A DNA stretch of 64,000 nt from Puffinus mauretanicus (lineage: Eukaryota; Chordata; Aves; Procellariiformes; Procellariidae): positions 248,001-312,000 of the forward strand of contig JAJKFH010000962.1 in the NCBI GenBank assembly GCA_023333565.1. Direction: 5' to 3'. The translations under genes and the position numbers were made by a program. The notes beneath the pieces are model-generated. The model ran no database searches and was not told the origin of the DNA. It worked only from the letters and a program-made list of their open reading frames with translations. The stretch's first letter is position 1; each line of letters begins with the position of its first letter. Shown one piece after another: positions 41,085 to 50,100 of this stretch.

Positions 41085-41116
<32 letters not shown>

Positions 41117-44100
41117 CCCTGTTATTTATTCTGTTCTAATCCCTTTTAACTACCTCAGAAAGCTCTGTGTATTGTGATCAATTTCAAGACCCTGAATTTC
41201 AGCACAGAATGGGAAAAAACCCATGCCAGAACAGACAGTGGGATAATAGCCCCTTTTTTTGCTGATCCATGAGCAGCATCCTGAATGAGTAGTGTGTTCT
41301 GGGTAGACATTTGGCCTGCATCTGAGGACTGACTTTTAACTTTATTATGTTGTTGTGGTTGTAAACCACCAGCTTGCACTAGGACATGATAACCTGAATG
41401 CTTCCCACATACCAGCTTCAAATATCTCTAATGAGACAAAAGCCTCAACCTGAATTAAGGCTAGGTGAGTGCCCTAACCACAAGGCTGTAATTCACATCA
41501 CCTTCCTCTCACCTTTCATCTTTTTCAAATATTGCTGCATTTCATCGAGAATGAGAGGTCATTTTGAAACTAACAAAATCACATTTCCCTCATTATTAAG
41601 AATAGGTAATATTTATGCCCTGTTGTAGCTCTGGGTGCTGAACCTCACCTGCAGCCGTAATTGATAGGATTGTCTGGATCAGTGACTAATTGATAGGGTC
41701 GTCTGAATACGCAGCTCACTGATAAATGAGGCCTCTCCTACAGATAGGTACGGATTGGAGCATGTTGCTAAATGGAATTTTGAAACGTGGAATGAACCAG
41801 ATCACCACGACTTTGACAATGTGTCTATGACAGTGAAAGGTAAGCACGTTTTGGAGCACTTACTAGTGTAGTACAGTGAGACAGATGTGTGGGGTGGGTG
41901 GAGGGGTGTCAGTGAGAAAGGAGAGATGCTGGCAAAGAAGTAAGGTCGGTAGGAGAGATAAGGAATGTGAAATGTATACCTACTTTGTTTTGCTAAGGTC
42001 GTGTTACTGACTACACTTCGTTGCCTGCTTGGACATCAGTTTACATACAGGGATAGTAGAACAGGGAAAACAAAACAGGAGTTACACAGAGAAGACGCAG
42101 TTCATTATTTGGATATAAAGAAAGGTTACTGGGGGCAAGGGGGTGAAGGGTGGAGTAAGAGGAAAACTGTTCGTTGACAGATGTGTGCTTTGGGAACCTG
42201 TCCTCACAAGACCTTTGGAAGAACCTTGTGAATGCAGCTGAGGTTTTGATGTCTTCTCATGTTGTCAGTGCATAGGAAAGAGTAGCCCTGCTTTGGGAGG
42301 TCCTGCCAATAAATGCAATAATAGAGTTATAACATCTCCCTGTAGTTTTAGATCAAGATTCTATTTTGAGTCATCATCTTTGATGTATGCATCTGCTTGG
42401 ACTTCAGGGTTTCTCAACTATTATGATGCTTGCTCAGAAGGATTAAGAGCAGCCAGTCCTCTGCTAAAATTTGGAGGGCCTGGGGATTCTTTCCACCCCT
42501 TACCCAAGTCACCCATATGCTGGAGTCTTCTGTGTCATTGCTACAATGGAACCAACTTCTTCACAGGGGAGACTGGTGTAAGGCTAGACTACATCTCTCT
42601 CCATAAGAAGGTCAGTCCAAGATTTCAGTTTAAGGCTATTTTTTTTAATCAGTTCAATCCAAGTTACATTTTGTTCTGAAGTTGATTTCCAGGTGAGTGT
42701 CCAGCCTATAGCAGGAAGCATGGCTACCTATTCTAATGAAACTTTGAAGATGTTCAGCTGCAAGACTTCAACTCAAAGCAAATTTGCCTTTGCCTAATTC
42801 ACAGGGGGAAACAACTCCTCTACCTCTTCTCCATTTTATATTCTAGGAGGAGCTCATGCAAACAGCACATGCTGTAATGGATTAGGTAAAAACACTAATA
42901 CAGTCTGGCCCACAGCTCCTCACGGACTCCAAGAACATGTTTTCAGAATATGTTTATGTCTGTATGTTATGTCTGTGTGTTTACTACTGTTTGCTCTCTT
43001 TCACTAAGCGGATATGAAATATTGTTGCAGGGAGGTGGGAGTTCTCTCTACATCTTGCAACAAGAAGTAGAAGCAGTTGAACAAATTCAGAAGCTGTTTC
43101 CAAATTTTGTTTCTGTTGCCATATACAACGATGAAGCAGATCCAATGGTTGGATGGTCTGTTCCACAACTGTGGCGAGCTGATGTGACCTATGCAGCTAT
43201 GGTTGTAAAGGTAACTCAGTTCCTTGACAGTTTTGTCACAGTAGGGTCTTCTGATGCGTTAATGCAGTTCCAAAAGTAGACTTACAGTCAATTTTTAAGC
43301 AGCTACTCAGAATAATAGATCTAACAAAAGGAGAGCTCCCTATTGATATAGTTGAGTTTTCCCCAAATAGTCTATTTTCATTAGTTTCATTTAGTTTTCT
43401 TCATCTTCCCTTTAAAAAAAAAACAGCTGAGAACTAGCCTTCCATGTGTTGGAGAATGTGTCAGATATTGTATACATTCCCACCGTTAGATCCACCTGAT
43501 AAGACTGTACCCATACATCCTCTCTGCCTGTAATACTACTGCTATCATCTCGCTACTGCTAGCTATCACCTCATTTACATGAGACATTATTTCCCAGCTC
43601 CTTTGTAAGCTGATCGCATCAAGAGACATCAGGTGTAATTAAGAAGTCCCTTGAGCTCTCAGCATAAGCCCATTCTTCGGTTTTGGATAATGACTGTACA
43701 CGTGGTCTTATTAATTACTGCTAGTAATTACTGCTGTTGATCAGAAAAGCAGGAGGAGAAGAGAATGCTCAGCATTCCTGCCCCTGCAGGAATTGTAGCC
43801 TGGCCCCAGACCAAGCTCAGCTCTTGCCCCTGCATAGCAATATTCCCACTGCAGGCCTGCAGCTCTGTGAGCCACTACTTTATGCAGCATGCAGAGGCCA
43901 GGCGCTCCTGTGCAAAGTAGTAACTCCCAACCTGGGAGCATGTATGTCACCCGGAAACAAGATACGTCTTATCAGCTGCTCCTGTGGAGACAAAGGCTCC
44001 CAGCTCCTTTAGGCTGCATACAGAAGCAGTCTTCTCCAAAGCGACAAGTCACTGACTGCATTGCAGGGAGTTTGTGAGAGCAAACAACAGTGTTTATAAT

Positions 44101-47100
44101 GACATGATGATACGAAGGGAGAAAAAAAGTCACATCCAACGGAAAATTGATACTTGGGTGGGTAGGAGCTGGAGCCCTGAGTTCCTTCAGGCACACAACT
44201 ATGAGACCTTTTCAGTTGTCAGCCTTCTGAAGTTCTGTTTGATTCTGGTACTTAGGCACAATCTGGTAAACAGAGAGCTTGGGAGCTCTGACATTTCGCA
44301 GGAAAGCAGCACAGCAACCAGTGAAATAGCGGGAATTAGCGTGCTAATTCCATGTTAGCACCAGGTGGGTAAAATGACTCATTGAGGAACAGAATCCAGG
44401 ACCAGCTCCCAGACACTCATGTAATGGGTACAAAGTAACTGCAGAATTGGATAACCATTTAGATTTAATTCAGATGGTAAATCCAGATTACTAATTTAAT
44501 AGTCAAGACAGAGGAGCATTATTTGTAGTGCCGTAGCCAAGGAATTATATTCATAATTTTTGCAGAGTATTAGTAAGTTAAGTTCCATCTTCTCTATGAC
44601 TTTGCAGGTAATCATCCAGCATCAAAACCTGCTCATTTCCAAAGCCAACACCACCATCAACTACACACTGCTGAGTAATGACAATGCCTTCTTGAGCTAC
44701 TACCCCCATTACTTCACGCAGCGGACTCTGACAGCACGTTTTCAGATGAACAATACAAAGCCACCTCATGTCCAGATGGTGCGGAAACCAGTGCTGACTG
44801 TCATGGGCTTGCTGGCACTGCTAGGTATAGTAACCACTGATTAAAGAGCACACCTATAACCTCTTCTACCTAGAAGCTTCTTACCTAAGAGAGATTATTC
44901 CAGCCATCTCACCACTGATAAAAGCAAGATTTCTTCTACCCTCTGTTTACCAGCTGTGTTAAGAAAATGAAACTTCATTTCCTCTGAGAAACTAATAGCT
45001 CAGGAGATGCTCCTGACAGTCTGTTATCCATTTGATTTAGTTTACTGCTTTGTTTATACCTTCTGTATGCCAAGCACTCCTTTTTTGTTGACTAGTACTT
45101 CCCTCTTGTGCCATCACATCAGGCTGCAAATGTCTTCAAGAAATCCCCACAGGAAGACCTATGCAGCATACTAAAGGGAGATCCTAATTCACTGTTACAT
45201 GCTGAGATGTTGCTAGCTGAACTGCTACGCATAAGAACTGCTGTAATATGTGCATGCTCTGCTGTTGCAAAATAAGCCTGACTGAATGCTGTACCTGGTA
45301 AAATAAGCTAGAACATAGCTCAACCTATAGATTCCCATGTTTTGACCCTTCCTGTATCAGAAGCTGATACAAGACTGACTAGTGGTGATGCTTACAGAGT
45401 TGTCACATTTTTTAAAGGAGAAAAGCAGATTTTTGCAGAAGTGAACAGCAGTGAAGGCGAAAGCACTCAGAACAGCACAATTGGTGTCCTGGCATCTGTG
45501 CACACCCCAAGTGAGATGCAACTCTCAGACAGTTGGCAAGCTACTCTACTGATGTATTCAAGTGAGGATAACAGGACTTCATCCAACATCAGCACTGTTA
45601 CAGTGAACGCCACCCACTTCCCCAAACTTAGAGGTAAACAAAAATCATGTAGGCAGCTCACATAATTGATCTTTAGGCTAGAACATCTGCTGAAACACTT
45701 CTGCTGTGTTGCCTTTTGTTGCCAGAGTTTCATTTGCTAGCTTTCATCTTTTGGGCACTCCCAGATTTTCTGACATATGATGGTGCTCTTCTAGGAAAGG
45801 CTCTTTCCTAATGCCTGCACTTGGACCCTGCCTTTAATGGCAGCTGCAAGTGCTACCTTTTTGGAAAGCTATTAATCTCAGTGTCCTTGGCTGAATGTTG
45901 CCAGGCAACAATTCCCTTACTGGGATGACTCCAAGACAGCCAACATGACCACATGATTACACAGTTGATGCAGTTGTCCAACAAATGCGTGCAGCACCTG
46001 TGCAAAAAATAAGAGGGTTTCAATTCTGGTTATGGAAGTAATAGCTCGAAATTTGAACTTGGCAAATATAAATTGTAGAGCCTTGTAAAAGTGCTAGCCT
46101 TGTGACTTTCCAGTAGAAGCCAGAGTCTGAAGTGCTGAAATCGCTTTTGAGAAGATACACTTCTGCTAAATTTATTCTTGTTAATCTTTAAATCCAAGTA
46201 AAGAGTTTACTCTCTTTTATTTGTGTTCCTAAAGAGCTGGTGTATGTGACATATTACCTGGATAACAACCAAACCAATCCCTACCTGAAGTGGAAAAAGC
46301 TGGGAAGCCCTGACTTTCCTTCCCCAGAACAGTTCCAGCAAATAAGGGACGCTGAGGTATGACCATGTATTTACTTGAAGTGTTGTATGGGTAAAGTGCT
46401 TGTGAACTGGTTAACTACAGCTGAAGAAATCAGCTCAGGTAGTAAAAATTTCCTTAGCCCACAGTCACGTGCATCTCATATACATATGAAAATGCACTTG
46501 CAGTCACGCAGAGAAAATGTAGCTGATACACAACTGATACCTTTGCATTTACATTATACAAGAGACTAAATGTAGATGACCAACTTCGTTGCTACTGGCC
46601 TACCCTTAAACTAAGGAGGCGGAGTTGCTCCAGAGCAAGTTCCACCTTCTCTCTGAAACTTCAATGGGCTTTGAGACCCTTTCTGTTTTGTCTCCCCAGA
46701 GAAGTCCATGGCCCGGTGTATATTACAGAAGGGCCAAATTGCTGCATTGGAGAATTGAAATGAACCCCCCTCACTAACAGAAAACAACCAACTCCTTGAG
46801 GTGGAAACTACCAGTGCAAGTTCAGAAGACACTTGGCATCTCTCAGGGACTCACAGGGGAGCCTGCAGTTTCCCCTCATCCTCACCAGTTCTGAGTACAC
46901 CCCAGAGGGGACTGGGGGGTAGGTCCTCTCTGAGGATTCCTCTCCTCCCTACTGAGAAAAGCCATGCCCAGATTACTTACCGTATGTGAGAATATGTGAG
47001 CAGCCTGTCACTTTAGCTCCCTCTCCCATAGTTTCCCTATGCATTCAGACCCACGGGATAAAATAATGAAGGCCACCTTTATCCCCTTCGGGGCCACAGA

Positions 47101-50100
47101 CAGTAATTGCCTTCTGACTTCGGTGTACAGTACTATGTCTTCTCTTCCCAGTCACCGTAACCCACTATTGCTAAGGTGGGATACTATAGGAGCCATCAGA
47201 TCTTCCTTCAATAGAGCAGCAGCAAGGTTTTAGATATTCTTGGCCATCTGGTGAAACCTCATCCTCAAAGACCAGCTGAATGGCTGTTGTAGCTAGCAAT
47301 AGCTTTCACTGCACACTGGGTTTCACTGCACACTGGGAATCCATAGCTGAGAGACGGGTGTGAGTTTTAAAGACCACTAGCCTGAAAGGCATGCGTGGGA
47401 GGTTACTAGAATTGACAGATTGCACCTAAAGGACATTTGTGATTAACCCAGTTTGTGAGATGGATAAACCTTCTGTTTCCTGAAGGGCTGGAAAACAGGT
47501 GAGATGATAGAAAAGTCTCCCAGCTTGAAGAACATTGATGGCTGTAAGCCACTTATCAGCACCAACTCTATTGGAAATTTATAGTCCCAAAGTAAATACA
47601 CAGTCACTTTACACTGATGTAACAGTTGGCCTTTAGGTGCTGTAATGAAAGATTACTCTCAACACTTCTCTTTGGCTCCCCAGGACCCGGTGGCAACAGG
47701 CCCATTCCCATTTCCTGAAGGTGGCATCCTGACGCTGAAGCAAGATTTTCCCGTTCCCTCAGTCTTTCTTATCCACATCTGTGCAAGACCCAAATCTGTT
47801 CCTGATCAAGTATGTGTTGTATTCTACTGTCAGACTCACCGAATTAGAAACTGCTTCCTGTTTTAAGTCTCACTAAGAAGAGCTGGACTAGCATTTGGGC
47901 CTATTATTTGTTAAAACCATTCTTCTCTCCCTTCATGAGAAGGCTCTCCAAGGCATAATTCAAGAAAAAGCATTCCACAGCAAGTGATAGGAGCCATCAT
48001 TGAGATAAATGCAAGTTTATCCATGGTGGGAAAATAATACAGTACTGGAAAGTGCAGTATCTTTTTTAAAATCACATCATGTGCTACCAGCCTTGACAAC
48101 AGCTCTCCAGTTAATAAATGATAGCTAAAAATAAAATGGAATTGTGGCTGTTGTAGATTAGACATCTATATCTGCTCATTCAGTCCCACCCATGTTCATA
48201 ACGGTGCCCAGAGCCTCTGAAGGTCCTCTGCAAGGTTGACAGTTTGGAAACATAGGCTACAAAGCCACAGAGTCAGGAATTTTATTTTTTCCCCCAGTCT
48301 TAATGGAAAGAATCAAAGCAAATAATTAGCAAGGCAGAATGAACGCAGAAATCTGACCTAGCTGATTGGTTTGTACAGTTTTCTTACATGGGCATGTGTC
48401 TTTGGACAGGTGACCGGTGTTCGTTTGATCCCTCTCACAAAGGGGCAGGTCATTGTGTTGTGGGACGATGGCTGTGTAAATTCAAAGTAAGTAGCTTTTA
48501 AAATAAAATGGATATAACCAAGTTACCAGCATGTTACTCCCTAAGTTGCCACCAGTCCTACAAAGTTAAACGAGTTCACAAAGTAATGACTACTTGCTCC
48601 TTGAGAGATGCTACAGTGCATTTGTCTGACAAAATGAACTGTAAGGACCTACATGCAGCAACTACGGAGAGCAACTCTGACTAATTTGCGGTCTGAGCAA
48701 AGGAATCTGCCTGTTGCTCACCACCGTCCAATGGTATCTTTGAGGGACTTGCCTTCACCATAGCAGACAGCAAGATCCATGATAAAAGTTATATTAGCAG
48801 CACGTGCCTAGGTGGGATCTTGCACATCCCTGTTAAGGGATGTGAGCTGGAAGAGAAATCCTCCAGTTCCTTGCTCCAGCAAGCTGTACTAGTCTGGAAA
48901 CCCTCTGTAGGTGAACTGTCAGAGGTGATCCAGTATACATCCAGGCTCCCTCAGGAAGCACTGACTTAGTTCCTTTTCAGGCCAGTCTCCCTAGACTCTT
49001 CAGCCTTGATAACCCTGGATTGGGGGTGAAAGGAGCGTAACAATTTGTGATGCTGCAAGTATCCAATATAGCAAGTCAGTCTGGGTGTTCTCCTGTGGGC
49101 TGCTGGAGCCATGGTTCTTCCTAATACTGACAATTCATGCCATCCCACATTTGGTAGGAGTGAGTCAACTGAATATTTCCTATTTTTGGCCTTCTTTGCT
49201 GAAATGGTCCTGAGATTAGGATTTGATTGCTCACTGCATTATCAGTTGTATTTACTGAGCTGTCTGGTTTTCTTTTCTAGATGTATAAAGACATTTGAAG
49301 TGGAGTTCTCACCAGATGGAAAAGCATATCGGCGGATTAATGCCAAAGACACAATATTCACTCTCTGGGTCTACAGTCCAGGTAAGGCAAGAATATGCAT
49401 ATTATGTAATCTGTCCTGTTAATAGTGCCACTCATGAGTGTGTGAAACATCATTTAGTAACTACGGAAGGTACGTAGCTTGCTAGTGACATACACTCCCA
49501 TCACAAATAAGAGCACATCCCTTCCTTTAGGACCACGTTCTCAGTGAAAGCCTTATTCTCCAGGACAAGTACTAATTGACAAGTAGTCATGAGGACACTA
49601 TTAGGAGTATTGCCATGAGTAAATTCCTTGTCACAGAAACCAAAGTCACCCAGCTGTGGGCCTGGCAAGCTCCCGCAAAGGCAAAGCAGCACTTTTGTCT
49701 CTATTTGTAGCTGGTGTAGAAGCATGCAAAAATGAGAGCAAAAAAATTGCTCCACATGACCAGAGCTTGGTGTTGTGCTTTTGGTAGTAGACTCACAGCA
49801 AGGCAAGTCTAGGTTTGGGCTCAGTTCCACAGGTATTGGCCATGCCTTTGCCTAAATTTGTTCAATGCTCTTGGGGTAGGGCAGTAGGAGCCAACTGCCT
49901 TGGTAACACTTGTTTTGTACCACTGAGTCTTGAGGTGTCAGACTGCCTAAGGATTTGGCATAAACACACAAATAAGTGGGAGGTCACGTCCGCCTTTCAT
50001 GGAGCAGTTGTTTGTCTTGCATTTACCATGTTCTGAGGTGCTCCAGGGGAAGGTTGCAATTCTGCTCTCATCGTGATCACCTGTCACTGTTCACATACTC

